This document shows positions 26,866 to 38,134 of a DNA stretch of 64,000 nucleotides, one piece after another. Under the pieces are notes generated by a model. It was not told the origin of the DNA and made no database searches. It saw only the letters and a list, made by a program, of their open reading frames with translations. The translations under genes and the position numbers were made by a program. Every line of letters starts with the position of its first letter. Position 1 is the stretch's first letter. Origin of the DNA: a virus; IMG/VR virus record IMGVR_UViG_3300042452_000781, positions 1-64,000 of that record; one strand, written 5' to 3'.

Positions 26866-29800
26866 TGTAATTTTTATATTTGAGGGGATTAATTCTTTTG
26901 ATTATGGGTGATGTATTTATTCCAGAAATTCCATTAGTATAAACTGTAAATTTGTCGGATGAAACTCCATCAGGAATTGTAATTCTACCCCAACTATAAG
27001 TCCCATAAAAATTTGTCGCGGCAATACCAATATTGTTATTTTCCACTGATGTTATAACTCTAGCAATAGAGGTTGTTCCAATTCCCGAAACAACTGTACT
27101 GGCAATTGAAACTGAGGAAACTCTATAGACATTATCGAGATAGGTTGTTCCGGTTGAAATTAAAGAGCCGTTTTCATCTAACGATTTGATCCCATTGCCA
27201 AGGTGGGAATTTTTAACCACGAAATAGTATCCGGTTTGAATACCACTAACTGTAATTGCAGTGCCCACAATATTTGAATTTCTAAGGAATGAATCTTGCG
27301 GTATAAAGAGATCAAATATGAGAGCCGTTGATGCAATTCCAACTGAAGAAGTACCTATGCCTGAAATTAACCCGAAATCACCAGTATAGTTGCCGGCAGT
27401 TACGTCCTCGAAAATATTCTTAGGATTTTCAATCATAACTTGCGGCAGGGAAGTGAAAGTATAACCTACTCCGGGGGAGTTTATGGTTATTGAACTTATT
27501 GAACCTGATGAAATAAATGCAGTAGCATATGCTCTTGATGCAGTTGTAAATCCAACCGGAATCGGAAATGAAATTGCAGGAGAAGTAGCATAACCTTTCC
27601 CACCATCTATTGGTGTTGCAGAAACGATGGAACCTAAATTTGATACGGTTACAGTGGCAATAGCAACTCTAACTTCATCTTGAGAAACTATTCTCAATTT
27701 GTTTCTATAATCCAGAACGGTATTTTCCCGCTCATCATCAAATATGGTTCTAACATTCTCAACGAATAGTATATTTGTATTAATACCAACCGTTTTGATA
27801 ATATTTGTTGTTGGTTCTATAATATCCTCATAGATTTCTCTATTTTTGGTAACTTCAGTTTGATTTATGAAGAGATCTTCAGTCTGCTTCCTCCATCTTA
27901 TTGGTCTAGTATAAGATTCATCTTCGGCCACTCCGGCTCCACTGTATGTGATAGTGTTAACTGTATCAGATGAGGGTACGCCCGTAACTAACCTATCAGT
28001 TTCGGCATAATAAAAATCATCTTCCAATCTAACTAAATCTCCAGGTTTTACTGTTTCCACAACATCAACATCAATAACGTCGTTTGACCCAGAACCTCGA
28101 TAAAATAGAATTGCACATGAATAATTTTCTCTGGGGGGCTCGCTAAATGTTATAAAACTGCTACCGGTAATGGAATAACTCTCACCTGGGATTTGGAGAA
28201 TACCATTTATAAAAACAAGAAAAATGGTGTTGATGTCAATTAGTGAATTATAACCAGCCCGAATACTTCTTAATTCTTCATCAATTTTGAGGGGGAAGGA
28301 ACGTCTATTTCCATCAAATAGAATTTCAATTGAGTCAATAAGTTGTAATTGACCAAAAGACCACCCGGAAAATTCATTATTATAAATCTCATCCACTAGA
28401 ATTTTAAAATCAGAATATTGTGGTCCGGCTGGTGGATCATCTTCGGTAGTAGTGATAGTAATTGTACCACCACTTTGCCTCGATAAAGGATCTGTCTTGA
28501 CATTCGTAAAGGATGAATAGCGAAGTGTTCCAAGTTTATTTGATGCACCAAAGACTATATTATAGGTGCTACTGTTTAGTGTATTTTGATTCCCGCCATC
28601 AGAAACCCCCGGGGTAGAAGAGGTAGATTCGTTGATATATTGTGCAGTGCCAGTATTGGTTGCAGTGAACAATGAAACTGCATTATTTACGCCACAAAAA
28701 CTTTCTGTACCATCAAGATAAAACGAACCAAAAATAAGTTCAAAACGATTGGCCCAATTATGAACCTGGGCCAATCCCGAGGTGCCACCAGTAGAACTAG
28801 ATGTAGCTGTATCAAAGTAATAATCAAATCTTTGTTCGCCTAATACACCTGTAGATTGGCCTAATGGTATCCAATTGCCTACAGGAGCATAATTGCCAAC
28901 CAAACCTGTGTAGATAAAGTTTCTTCTGTTGGGAATAGCTCCAGTATTCATTGCCCCACCTGCGGGGTTAAACTGCATTGGTCTAGTATTAGATATTAAA
29001 TCTGGAACTGGCACATATGTAGCCCCAGAAGCGGTGAAAGTAAAGGTGATCGCACTACCAACCAGTGGAGGTGGAATTAGAGAAGATGGAATTCCTACAG
29101 TACCTCCAATAGCTACAGTTAAAATATCACCCTTTTTATAACCAAACCCACGATTAACAATTTCAACATCCACAACACTAGAGTTGATACCAACAGTAAG
29201 ATTAGCTCTTGCTCCAGTTCCAATTCCAGAAGATAATAGTGGTATATTTACATAAGGAAGTGGTGCATCAAATCTTATTGTGGGTGGATTTGTAAATGTA
29301 AACCCAGCCCCCGGATTAGTCAGATTAACGGAAACTACGTTTCCATTTAGAACGGAAGCTATACCAACATTTTGGAAAGTAGATAAACCGGCGATTGGAG
29401 AATAAGCACTAATCATTACGGTTTGGAGACCAGATCTATAACCGGATCCCGCATTATTGATGGTTATAGATGTAATCGTCCCGGCTAAAGAAACGTTAGC
29501 AGTACCTCCGGCAGAAACTAGCGGTTGTATCCCATACCCACGACTATACCCGATAGAAACGATTACTCCCCCTATTGGTAGCCCGGATCCATTTACGTCA
29601 TTCACCTGTGTTGCGGGGGCTCCTAGGAACCTTATAGACGATATTCCAGCGGTCTGTGAAATAGTGTAACTGTTGTATGCTCGGTTAAATCCGGTCAATT
29701 CGGAAGGAACTTGAAAAACTTCATTAATTAGTATTGAACCAGTATCTGTAGCAATTCCAGTAATATTTTGTGAATTACTTTTTAGAGTAAAAGTTGAAGA

Positions 29801-32800
29801 AATTCCGTTAAACCCACTAGAAATATCATCTAAAACAAAATTGGTATAATACGCATCATTTGGAGTATTTTTGATACCATTTCTCGTGAAAACTCTACCA
29901 TTAAAATTGAGAAACGATGTAATGCCGACATAATCAACATCTTCGGGTGAGCCCCCAACTGTTCCCATTGGCGATGGTCCTTTAGGTGGCTCTACAAAAT
30001 GTATAGTATTGTCAACAATATTGTAATTGCCTTGTATTTTATAAACTGTGGAATTTGCAGCATGGGTTGCGATACCGGTCCCAACCCAGGCTCGGTTAAC
30101 TGCAACGCTATTGGTTGATGCAATTCCAACAGAAATTACTTTTACAATTTCATCATCAATTTTTGCATAATCGCCACTAGCGAAATCCCCAATGCCCTGG
30201 AAGGAAATTGTCGTAGAACCTAGCCCGACAAATGAATTAATTGTAGTTGAGGTAGCGGTCGCCACAATTGGAGATTGAATGATACCACCTAGAGTTATGA
30301 TAGCCTTACTGTTTTGGTTAGTTGATTTTAATATGTGTGTACTACCAATTCCAACACTTGAGAGAATGAGAGGTATTGGTTTACTTTTGATGGCATTTTC
30401 TGCACTACTAGCTAATGCTATTTCAGATTCGCTGTATTTTACGACATATAAATTTGAGGGTAATTTGTCAGTAACACCGATTCCCGCGATATTAGTGCTT
30501 TGTATTCCTATTGGACCGCCGCTATAAGAATATGTAACTTTCTCACCATCAGCGAAGTAATGATTTGGTATTTTTATAATGTTATTTTGAATTTCAACAA
30601 CAGATTGACTACTACCATCAAAATTTCTAAGAAAAATATTTCTATTACGACTGGTTAGGTCAAACTGGCGGGTAATTCCGTCAAATTTTGGACTAATATC
30701 ATCAATAACTAGAACTCTATTTCCTACTACTAAAGAATAATCTTGTAATATTTTATTCTTAAAATAAATTTGATTAGATGCAAGATCCGTTCCAACTTTA
30801 AAATTATTTTCTGTGCCTAAATCATAATCAACAATAGCATTTAAGTCAACTTCTGAAATGCTGGATATATTGAGATTAAAAAGGGAATCATTTTGATCAG
30901 TATTGATACCACTTGACGGGGTGGATTCTACGATAAAATCTCCAAATTTTTTAAATCCAGCAATATGTGTTAGGCTACTGACCGGATTTTTCCAGGTGCC
31001 ATAGTCAATTTTAGATTTTAATGAATATGCAAAGGATTGATAATAATCACCGTCCTGGATTCTCTGAAATTCATTATCAAAAAATCCCTTTTCAGTATTC
31101 CAACCTTTTTTTACAATAGAGGATGAATTTGTGTTATATTTTGATTTAAAGTTATAGATTTTACTAACAGTCCCAAGCGAAAGGGAATCTGAGCCTGAAA
31201 TTAATGCCCCAGGGTACAAATCATCGGTCGAAGAAAGTGTCAAGAGTTCATTATCTTCGTTCCAAAATTGGACGATTCCTGTGAAATTATTTGAGGTAAC
31301 AATTTCGTCTTTTAGAAAAGAATTCTTGGTTAAATCAATTGTAAATTGTGGAAAGAATTTTTCTGGAACTACTGTCCCAGATAAAACCGATGTATTGAAT
31401 ATTCCGGGGTATTCGCCCGCCGATAATTTGTCGGCCATGCTATAAGTAATAGAGCCATTAGATCCACCGATATTTGGATTAATTTGTGTAATAGTGAATC
31501 TTGAATACTCATAAGAATATGAGTTATAACCTTTGGCCCCTGGATCTGTAATAATCGCAACATTTTCAATTAATACTTTATCTCCAACCATAAAGGGGAA
31601 ATCCGAAAGATTACTATACCCCTGATATAGAAATACTGTTACGTCTTTTGTGATAAAATTATATGTAATTGAATTTATTTGAATCCCATTTGAATTGTTT
31701 GTTGGAATAATTATGGGATCAACATTATTGATTCCCCTACTATTTTTAAATATCGTGACATCGCTATCTCCCAGTTCATATCTTAGGTCTACATCTGGAA
31801 CCCTTTTTAGTGTTAGACCATCCAATAAAACTAATGATGGAGGGAAAATATAATTTTTACCTTGAGACGCAATACCAACACTTTTCAATGTCGTTTGAGG
31901 CTCTACCTTAAGAACTAATGGAGTTTGAGTTAATGGGCTCAAAGTCAAATCTGCTGGATAGTCATAGCCTATATCGTTTATTTTTACACTGTTTATTCTC
32001 CCGATTGAACTACTAACAATCTCAAATATTGCATTAGATCCATTCTTGGTAATAACCGAACTGATTCCAGGGAGAAACTGGTATCCACCTCCACCTGAAG
32101 TGACAGTAATTCTGTCAATAGGTCCAGTTGCACTACTGGAATTTGTGATGTAGTTTACATTTCCATTATAGCTAGATTTTTCTGGAATATTTGGTATCGT
32201 ATAAGAGAACGCAGTGGTGCCCACTCCGCTAACCACATAAGACCCAGAATAAGAACTTTCAACAAAGTTAATTTTGTTGTAATTGTTATTATATTCTTTA
32301 TCAGTATAAACTGTTTGGCCTGTTTTAGAAATTAAGTTATAATATAGCTCGTTTGGTAAATTGCCATCATTCGTTAGAGTAACCTTTGCTACGGGGTCTA
32401 TACCAATTTTTCCATTTTTGGTTAGGTTAAATGTGCTAGTTTCATATGTCGTGTAGAATTTATTGGCGAAATGGTAATCTGTAAAAATATCAAAATCAAA
32501 TGAAGAGACTGTTTCAAATCCATTAAATTCGGAAAGAGAATGATCCGACAAGTCAAATATTATAGAATTACCACCAATAACATCAATACTTGGATTGATT
32601 TCTGAGAAAGCCCCCGGAGTGCTACCACTCAGTTCTACAAATTCCCTAGCTATTACTGCGCCATAGTAAGATCTACTCAGTCCAATTTTATCCGAATTGA
32701 CGACAATTGTATAATAAATTCCATTATTTTCTAGTCCAATTGTTGGAGAATTTGAAGTATAGATTATCTTTTTACCACTATAATACCTATGATTTTTAAT

Positions 32801-35800
32801 GGTGATAAAATTATCAACAACATCTATAGATGCAAAAGTTCTAGGATTTATAAGAAGCCTTTGAGTTTCTTTACTATATAAAACCTTAATAATTTGGTCT
32901 TCTTGTGGTTGCACATCTACGATAATTTGGTCATTTGGGAGCAATTCCGAAACTGATTCAGTGAAAACTGAGACTAAATTTTTATCAACTTGACCGCTAG
33001 TTGATTCATAAGAGGTCAAAAGACTATGCTTCTTCCCTGTGCCGGTGTTGTTATAGTATAGAATTTTCGCAGCACTTGTAGTATTATATCCGACATAATT
33101 TCCAGTGGAACCTACTCCAACCTTTTCAGTGGAAAGGCCAACAAAATCGCCAGAATATGCCACCGCATATAATATTGAACCGTCTGCCAGTGGATAAGTT
33201 AAGGGGCCGCTCGTTACGCTAAAGGATGAGCCCCCATTGTTTTTATAGATTAACTCCTCTCCTGTTGTTAGTGCATGTTCAGGAATGTATATTGATCTTG
33301 TAGGGACATAAACACTCGTAGGGCCGATTCCTGGATTTGAAAAGAAGATCGTAGTTCCAATACCGACACCCACAGATTCTGTCGGGTTGAAGTAAATTTC
33401 TTTATTAATAGGAGAATTTGTAAATCCCTGTCTCCCTGTGGGTATGAAGAATTTTCTAGGAATTTCTACTATTTCTGTACCTGCAATATGAGAAGTTCCT
33501 AAAGTTCCTGCATATTGTCGCTCTACTAATAATCTTGAAGATTTCAGATCAACATTCAATACTTTTATCTTTTCATCTTCTATTTGGAGTATATCATTTT
33601 CTCTAATATTTGGATAATTTAAATTTCCATATAGGTTAAGATATGTTATAGTTCCAGTAAAAAATGGAGCATCTAAGTTTGTATTTAATGTAAACTTTCG
33701 CCCTTCAACTGAGATTCTAAAGACTCTTTGTAACTGAGACTGATTGTGAGATAAATTTGAAATGCCTACTACATCATTATTTTGAAACAGGTGGGGCTCT
33801 TTGCAGAATCCTATAATTCCATATTGTGCATTTGGTGTAAATTCAACATCATAATATGAAGTGGAGGCAATGCTAATTGAGGAAACATTTTTCCCAATTA
33901 TTGACGACACTTCTGCTGCCGCATTTATACCACCTGAAATATCACTATTGAATAATAATTTGTCTCCAATTTTATAATTATCTCCACCCTCGGAAACTAT
34001 AATCGCCTCAACCGAACCTGGAAGTATGCTCGTTATTGTTGAGGTTTGTTCATATTGGCTGAAAGGTTGAACGAGATATTTGTAGAAACTATTTTTGGAA
34101 TTAAATGCAAACGGGGTTACATTTCTCAACCAACCAGTGCCATTTAAATCAATTAAATCTTGATTTGACGAGTAAATAAAATTAAAATCTACAACTTTTG
34201 AATGGTATGTATTTCCTATAAAATATGGAAAGGCCGGCTTAAAATAATTTGCAAATGCCCCAACAGTTTCATATGCACTGTTAGAAATCGTTGAAAAATA
34301 CGCATATGTTCCATTAGGAAATTCTGGTGTCACACAATAACGGCCATTGTGCTCATCTAAATCGCCTGTATTTTTGAATTGGTAATCGTCAACAAAAAAT
34401 CCTTGGGGATATAGAGTTAGGTTCGGTCTGTTTGCGTCTATTACAATTTGATAAGAACTTTCTATACATTTTACGGCACCGCCTGTCTGTCTTTCATAAC
34501 CATATGGTCCGTAAATTGGGCTTCCATCATATGCCCATCCTAAAATTGGGGAGTGAGAATCTGATACCTTTTCTGTTCCATTTACGAACTGTAAATCAGG
34601 TTGATATGTTAAATTACCTGCAATATATTTCGATGCCGATAGGATTCCCCTCAACTTTCTTGGGGCATAACCATGAGTATATTGTAACCCGTAGTCTGAA
34701 TTTATACTCTTTGAGATAATTCCATCATCATCTACAATTTTATTTGTCTGAAATAGTCTTTCAATATTGTTAACAGTCCATCTTTTTATATTGGCCCTAA
34801 TTTTGGCACCATAACCGGCGGGGGTTACTGTTAAGTAAGTATTTCTTGGATCATAATCATAACCGGAATTGATAACTTTTACTTCCTTTATCTCACCATT
34901 TTCAATAATGGGGGTTAATCTTGCACCTCTACCGGAACCAACAATAGTAATGTCTGGAGGAGAGTTGTATCCTACACCAGAATTGATTACTAATACTTGG
35001 GTTATTTTCCCACCGGTTACAATTGCCTGTAATTGTGCCGATTCGCCACTCTTGAAGTTAATCGTTGGTTGCCTATTGTAATTTAAAATGTCTTCTTGGC
35101 CATATTTTTTCCCGCCATTTTCAACTAATACTGAAGTAATTTCACCTCGGAAAATTGGCTGAATTTTGGCTGAAAAGTGAGTGCCAATTCCAGAAATTCC
35201 ATCAATAGTTACAATAATAGGTTCATAGTTGAAATAATGTGTTCCAGTGCCTGAATTTGTAAGAGTTACGAATTGGCCAGTCTTAAAATAATAATCTGGA
35301 ACCTTTGGTGCAACTTCTGACAATTTGAAGCTATTTTCATTTATTGCCGTAACGTAGTAACTCCTATTTGTGGCTAGTCCTGAAATTGGAGCGTCAGTAT
35401 AACCTTCATAAACAATCAACTCACCAGTCTTAAAGTTATGCTCACCTTTATTGATTATATTTGTTTCAATACTAATTCCCCTATAGTCAACGGAAACTTT
35501 ACGATTTTTATAGCCTTCTCCTGGATCAACTATATTAACGGATGAAACCTTTGTTTTAGGTGAAGCTGAAACGATTCTATGGTTAGCTATTCCACTTGGA
35601 ATTAAGGTAATAGTGTTGATGCCCGAAATTGCATCAGAATAAATCTTATGCAATTTGATACTCTGGGCATCCACCGTAGATGTAAAATATTGAGAATTTG
35701 TTGTTATACCAGTAACTTTGGTTAAACCATCTGGCTTGAAGATTACCTTTTCTGCATTGTTAAATCCGTGAAATGTACTAAATCCGATGACATTATTTAC

Positions 35801-38131
35801 AATTGAGGTAGACTCAAAACTAGCAGAGTGCTCAAAAAGACTAATTTCGGCCCTGGCCCTGGCATTTTTACCATTACCGCCTGAAATAGTGATGGATGGC
35901 TCAGAATTAAAATTAAGACCTGGATTTAAGATTCTAATTTCCTTTAAAGATCCGGTCACTTCACAGTTGGCTAGAGCCTCAGAACCCGTTTCATCGGTAA
36001 TCTCAATTAGTGGGGGATTGATAACATCATAATCCGATCCAGGAGAGATGACGACAATGGAATCTATAGGTCCATAGAATACAGCATCCTGTGATTTATA
36101 GTTTAAAATTTCAACACCGTTGTTCAGAATACCAGTATTTCCAATCGGCGTCGGTGTAGGTGTTACTGTTGGAATTGGTTTTGTGATTTTTCTGAAAAGC
36201 TTTTGATGGTTTAAAGTTTTACCGAAAAAATCATTATACGAAAGAGTGTTGTTCGTTACGGTTCCCCGAACACTAACGAAAACCCCAGCTTTTAAATTTG
36301 TTCTACTTGTCGCTAATGATATGGAGTCTTTTGTGACTTTCTTGGCATAATAGATACCTTTTGCGATTCCGAGATTGCTAGAAGTATAATCGTAAATTAC
36401 CACATCGCCAGTATAGAATCCATGATTTGTATAGTTTATTACGGTTCCATTAAAGGTGCCATTTAAAATAATCCCCCGAGCATTTACTTCCAATGGCTCT
36501 TGAAAATAACCCGGAATGGATGGCGTGGAAACGTAATAGTTTTCAGAAGAATCAACATAAACATTTTGAACATTCGCCAGATAATTGCTAACATCTGGAA
36601 AATTTGTGGCTGCTGCCCTAGTAATTTCTCTCTCAATATAGTCAATATTTGAGAAAACGAGTTCACCCTGCCCCTGGACAATAAACGTATTGAAATTTAT
36701 TTTAGAATAGATTGGGGTTCGTATAATTGTTCCATTTTTATAGAAAATTTTTATTATATCGCCAGCATTTAGGGAATTTTCATCAATCGTTTTAACTTCA
36801 TATTGTCCCGTTAGCGAATCCAATAGCCTTATTGATTCTAAAATGTAGCAGCTTGGAATATTGTATTGCCAAGTTTTTGACCGAATATCATTACTCAATT
36901 TCCCTAAAGATTTTGGCCTTATATCATCCCCAACATTTAATTGGTAGGCATTAACGATTTCTTCAAAATCACCAATAACTCCAGTTACACGAACACTCAC
37001 AACATCTGAGGTATTCTGGCCGCTGTAACCATATGCAAAGGCATTTACCGCAACTGTATCGCCGGCATTTAGATTAAATGAAATGCCAGAACATCCGAAA
37101 AACTGGTTTATAGATTTTGAGGTATAGTTTAGAACTGAATTGTCGCTCAATAGCAAAGAACCTGCCTGTGGAAATCCAACTGTAGAATCTACATCTAAGG
37201 TTGTGGAACCAATAGGCGCAGAGCTTGTCAGTTGAGTTTTAGGATGAATTGAAAATTCTCCGATTTCACTCGTATTTCGGTTAAAATCATAATCTAGACT
37301 AATAATATAGTAGGTTTTGTCTCCGCGATTTATTTTCTCTACCTTACTAATCGATCCAGTAGCTTTATTATAATACTCTGTTTCATCTTGAAATAATGTT
37401 CTGTTCTCCAGAAGAGTCGGGTCGCCAAAGATAGACTCAACAACTAAATCTTTTGATACTCTATATTCGGCATCAGATGGGGTAAAAAGATAATCCCTTG
37501 GCTTTAGTACTTGTACGGGTTCACCGTAAAGAGCCCCAAAAAGTATCTCAAATGCCTTATCTGTACCCTTGGTGGCATAGAAATCTTTTGACCTTTGAAT
37601 GAAAGTTGTCTGGTTTAATTCATCAGTGAATTCTCTACCCTCAAACCCTGGAATAAGCTGCTTCTTGAGCTTTTCTAAGAATCTGTTAAGGAAAAGAACG
37701 CTAAGATTTTCTACAATAGCATTGTCTAGATGACTAGAAGATTCTGTTGTTGAAAATTCTAAATTATAATTCGATGTACCACAAAACCCTCTTACACAAT
37801 CGTTGAAAGTCGTATCAGTTTTTGAAGTATATGTAATAATTTCGGAATCAATTTTTAATAGCCCATATGATTCTGGAAAACCTTTAGTTGAGGTTACTGT
37901 AATAACGGTATCAGTAAATGAAATATCTGTAGTTAAGAATGATGATTGTATATTGTTTGTTAGATTTTCTAATTTTGTATATTGATCAATATTAGGAATT
38001 AAATCAAACGGTCCACCTTTATATTCACCTGAAACAAAATATTGGCGCATAAAATCCACCAATAGTGGTGATTCTTCTCTTAGAAAAGAAGGAATCTGGC
38101 TTCCAACGATAGAGCTTATTTTAACTTTCAT
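26861..38131 (-). CDS. gp7: Giant gp7-like baseplate wedge initiator (3756 aa) with YHYH-like domain
   Basis: By far the largest gene. The N-terminus (SSIVGSQIPSFLREESPLLV, DFMRQYFVSGEYKGGPFDLI) and KDFYATKGTDKAFEILFGAL match the wedge-initiator gp7 of cyanophages, which is expanded several-fold relative to T4 gp7 (1032 aa). Near residue 1200 the phrase LGWAYDGSPIYGPYGYERQ marks a YHYH-like domain. Most of the rest is repeated beta units, including SGGDNYKIGDKL and NSGYDYDPRN. It lies between gp6 and gp8 as expected. The expansion may make it both wedge scaffold and peripheral adhesive structure; that is inference. Confidence 0.9.
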   Translation of the reverse strand: MKVKISSIVGSQIPSFLREESPLLVDFMRQYFVSGEYKGGPFDLIPNIDQYTKLENLTNNIQSSFLTTDISFTDTVITVTSTKGFPESYGLLKIDSEIITYTSKTDTTFNDCVRGFCGTSNYNLEFSTTESSSHLDNAIVENLSVLFLNRFLEKLKKQLIPGFEGREFTDELNQTTFIQRSKDFYATKGTDKAFEILFGALYGEPVQVLKPRDYLFTPSDAEYRVSKDLVVESIFGDPTLLENRTLFQDETEYYNKATGSISKVEKINRGDKTYYIISLDYDFNRNTSEIGEFSIHPKTQLTSSAPIGSTTLDVDSTVGFPQAGSLLLSDNSVLNYTSKSINQFFGCSGISFNLNAGDTVAVNAFAYGYSGQNTSDVVSVRVTGVIGDFEEIVNAYQLNVGDDIRPKSLGKLSNDIRSKTWQYNIPSCYILESIRLLDSLTGQYEVKTIDENSLNAGDIIKIFYKNGTIIRTPIYSKINFNTFIVQGQGELVFSNIDYIEREITRAAATNFPDVSNYLANVQNVYVDSSENYYVSTPSIPGYFQEPLEVNARGIILNGTFNGTVINYTNHGFYTGDVVIYDYTSSNLGIAKGIYYAKKVTKDSISLATSRTNLKAGVFVSVRGTVTNNTLSYNDFFGKTLNHQKLFRKITKPIPTVTPTPTPIGNTGILNNGVEILNYKSQDAVFYGPIDSIVVISPGSDYDVINPPLIEITDETGSEALANCEVTGSLKEIRILNPGLNFNSEPSITISGGNGKNARARAEISLFEHSASFESTSIVNNVIGFSTFHGFNNAEKVIFKPDGLTKVTGITTNSQYFTSTVDAQSIKLHKIYSDAISGINTITLIPSGIANHRIVSASPKTKVSSVNIVDPGEGYKNRKVSVDYRGISIETNIINKGEHNFKTGELIVYEGYTDAPISGLATNRSYYVTAINENSFKLSEVAPKVPDYYFKTGQFVTLTNSGTGTHYFNYEPIIVTIDGISGIGTHFSAKIQPIFRGEITSVLVENGGKKYGQEDILNYNRQPTINFKSGESAQLQAIVTGGKITQVLVINSGVGYNSPPDITIVGSGRGARLTPIIENGEIKEVKVINSGYDYDPRNTYLTVTPAGYGAKIRANIKRWTVNNIERLFQTNKIVDDDGIISKSINSDYGLQYTHGYAPRKLRGILSASKYIAGNLTYQPDLQFVNGTEKVSDSHSPILGWAYDGSPIYGPYGYERQTGGAVKCIESSYQIVIDANRPNLTLYPQGFFVDDYQFKNTGDLDEHNGRYCVTPEFPNGTYAYFSTISNSAYETVGAFANYFKPAFPYFIGNTYHSKVVDFNFIYSSNQDLIDLNGTGWLRNVTPFAFNSKNSFYKYLVQPFSQYEQTSTITSILPGSVEAIIVSEGGDNYKIGDKLLFNSDISGGINAAAEVSSIIGKNVSSISIASTSYYDVEFTPNAQYGIIGFCKEPHLFQNNDVVGISNLSHNQSQLQRVFRISVEGRKFTLNTNLDAPFFTGTITYLNLYGNLNYPNIRENDILQIEDEKIKVLNVDLKSSRLLVERQYAGTLGTSHIAGTEIVEIPRKFFIPTGRQGFTNSPINKEIYFNPTESVGVGIGTTIFFSNPGIGPTSVYVPTRSIYIPEHALTTGEELIYKNNGGSSFSVTSGPLTYPLADGSILYAVAYSGDFVGLSTEKVGVGSTGNYVGYNTTSAAKILYYNNTGTGKKHSLLTSYESTSGQVDKNLVSVFTESVSELLPNDQIIVDVQPQEDQIIKVLYSKETQRLLINPRTFASIDVVDNFITIKNHRYYSGKKIIYTSNSPTIGLENNGIYYTIVVNSDKIGLSRSYYGAVIAREFVELSGSTPGAFSEINPSIDVIGGNSIIFDLSDHSLSEFNGFETVSSFDFDIFTDYHFANKFYTTYETSTFNLTKNGKIGIDPVAKVTLTNDGNLPNELYYNLISKTGQTVYTDKEYNNNYNKINFVESSYSGSYVVSGVGTTAFSYTIPNIPEKSSYNGNVNYITNSSSATGPIDRITVTSGGGGYQFLPGISSVITKNGSNAIFEIVSSSIGRINSVKINDIGYDYPADLTLSPLTQTPLVLKVEPQTTLKSVGIASQGKNYIFPPSLVLLDGLTLKRVPDVDLRYELGDSDVTIFKNSRGINNVDPIIIPTNNSNGIQINSITYNFITKDVTVFLYQGYSNLSDFPFMVGDKVLIENVAIITDPGAKGYNSYSYEYSRFTITQINPNIGGSNGSITYSMADKLSAGEYPGIFNTSVLSGTVVPEKFFPQFTIDLTKNSFLKDEIVTSNNFTGIVQFWNEDNELLTLSSTDDLYPGALISGSDSLSLGTVSKIYNFKSKYNTNSSSIVKKGWNTEKGFFDNEFQRIQDGDYYQSFAYSLKSKIDYGTWKNPVSSLTHIAGFKKFGDFIVESTPSSGINTDQNDSLFNLNISSISEVDLNAIVDYDLGTENNFKVGTDLASNQIYFKNKILQDYSLVVGNRVLVIDDISPKFDGITRQFDLTSRNRNIFLRNFDGSSQSVVEIQNNIIKIPNHYFADGEKVTYSYSGGPIGIQSTNIAGIGVTDKLPSNLYVVKYSESEIALASSAENAIKSKPIPLILSSVGIGSTHILKSTNQNSKAIITLGGIIQSPIVATATSTTINSFVGLGSTTISFQGIGDFASGDYAKIDDEIVKVISVGIASTNSVAVNRAWVGTGIATHAANSTVYKIQGNYNIVDNTIHFVEPPKGPSPMGTVGGSPEDVDYVGITSFLNFNGRVFTRNGIKNTPNDAYYTNFVLDDISSGFNGISSTFTLKSNSQNITGIATDTGSILINEVFQVPSELTGFNRAYNSYTISQTAGISSIRFLGAPATQVNDVNGSGLPIGGVIVSIGYSRGYGIQPLVSAGGTANVSLAGTITSITINNAGSGYRSGLQTVMISAYSPIAGLSTFQNVGIASVLNGNVVSVNLTNPGAGFTFTNPPTIRFDAPLPYVNIPLLSSGIGTGARANLTVGINSSVVDVEIVNRGFGYKKGDILTVAIGGTVGIPSSLIPPPLVGSAITFTFTASGATYVPVPDLISNTRPMQFNPAGGAMNTGAIPNRRNFIYTGLVGNYAPVGNWIPLGQSTGVLGEQRFDYYFDTATSSSTGGTSGLAQVHNWANRFELIFGSFYLDGTESFCGVNNAVSLFTATNTGTAQYINESTSSTPGVSDGGNQNTLNSSTYNIVFGASNKLGTLRYSSFTNVKTDPLSRQSGGTITITTTEDDPPAGPQYSDFKILVDEIYNNEFSGWSFGQLQLIDSIEILFDGNRRSFPLKIDEELRSIRAGYNSLIDINTIFLVFINGILQIPGESYSITGSSFITFSEPPRENYSCAILFYRGSGSNDVIDVDVVETVKPGDLVRLEDDFYYAETDRLVTGVPSSDTVNTITYSGAGVAEDESYTRPIRWRKQTEDLFINQTEVTKNREIYEDIIEPTTNIIKTVGINTNILFVENVRTIFDDERENTVLDYRNKLRIVSQDEVRVAIATVTVSNLGSIVSATPIDGGKGYATSPAISFPIPVGFTTASRAYATAFISSGSISSITINSPGVGYTFTSLPQVMIENPKNIFEDVTAGNYTGDFGLISGIGTSSVGIASTALIFDLFIPQDSFLRNSNIVGTAITVSGIQTGYYFVVKNSHLGNGIKSLDENGSLISTGTTYLDNVYRVSSVSIASTVVSGIGTTSIARVITSVENNNIGIAATNFYGTYSWGRITIPDGVSSDKFTVYTNGISGINTSPIIKRINPLKYKNYT

Positions 38132-38134
38132 TTT

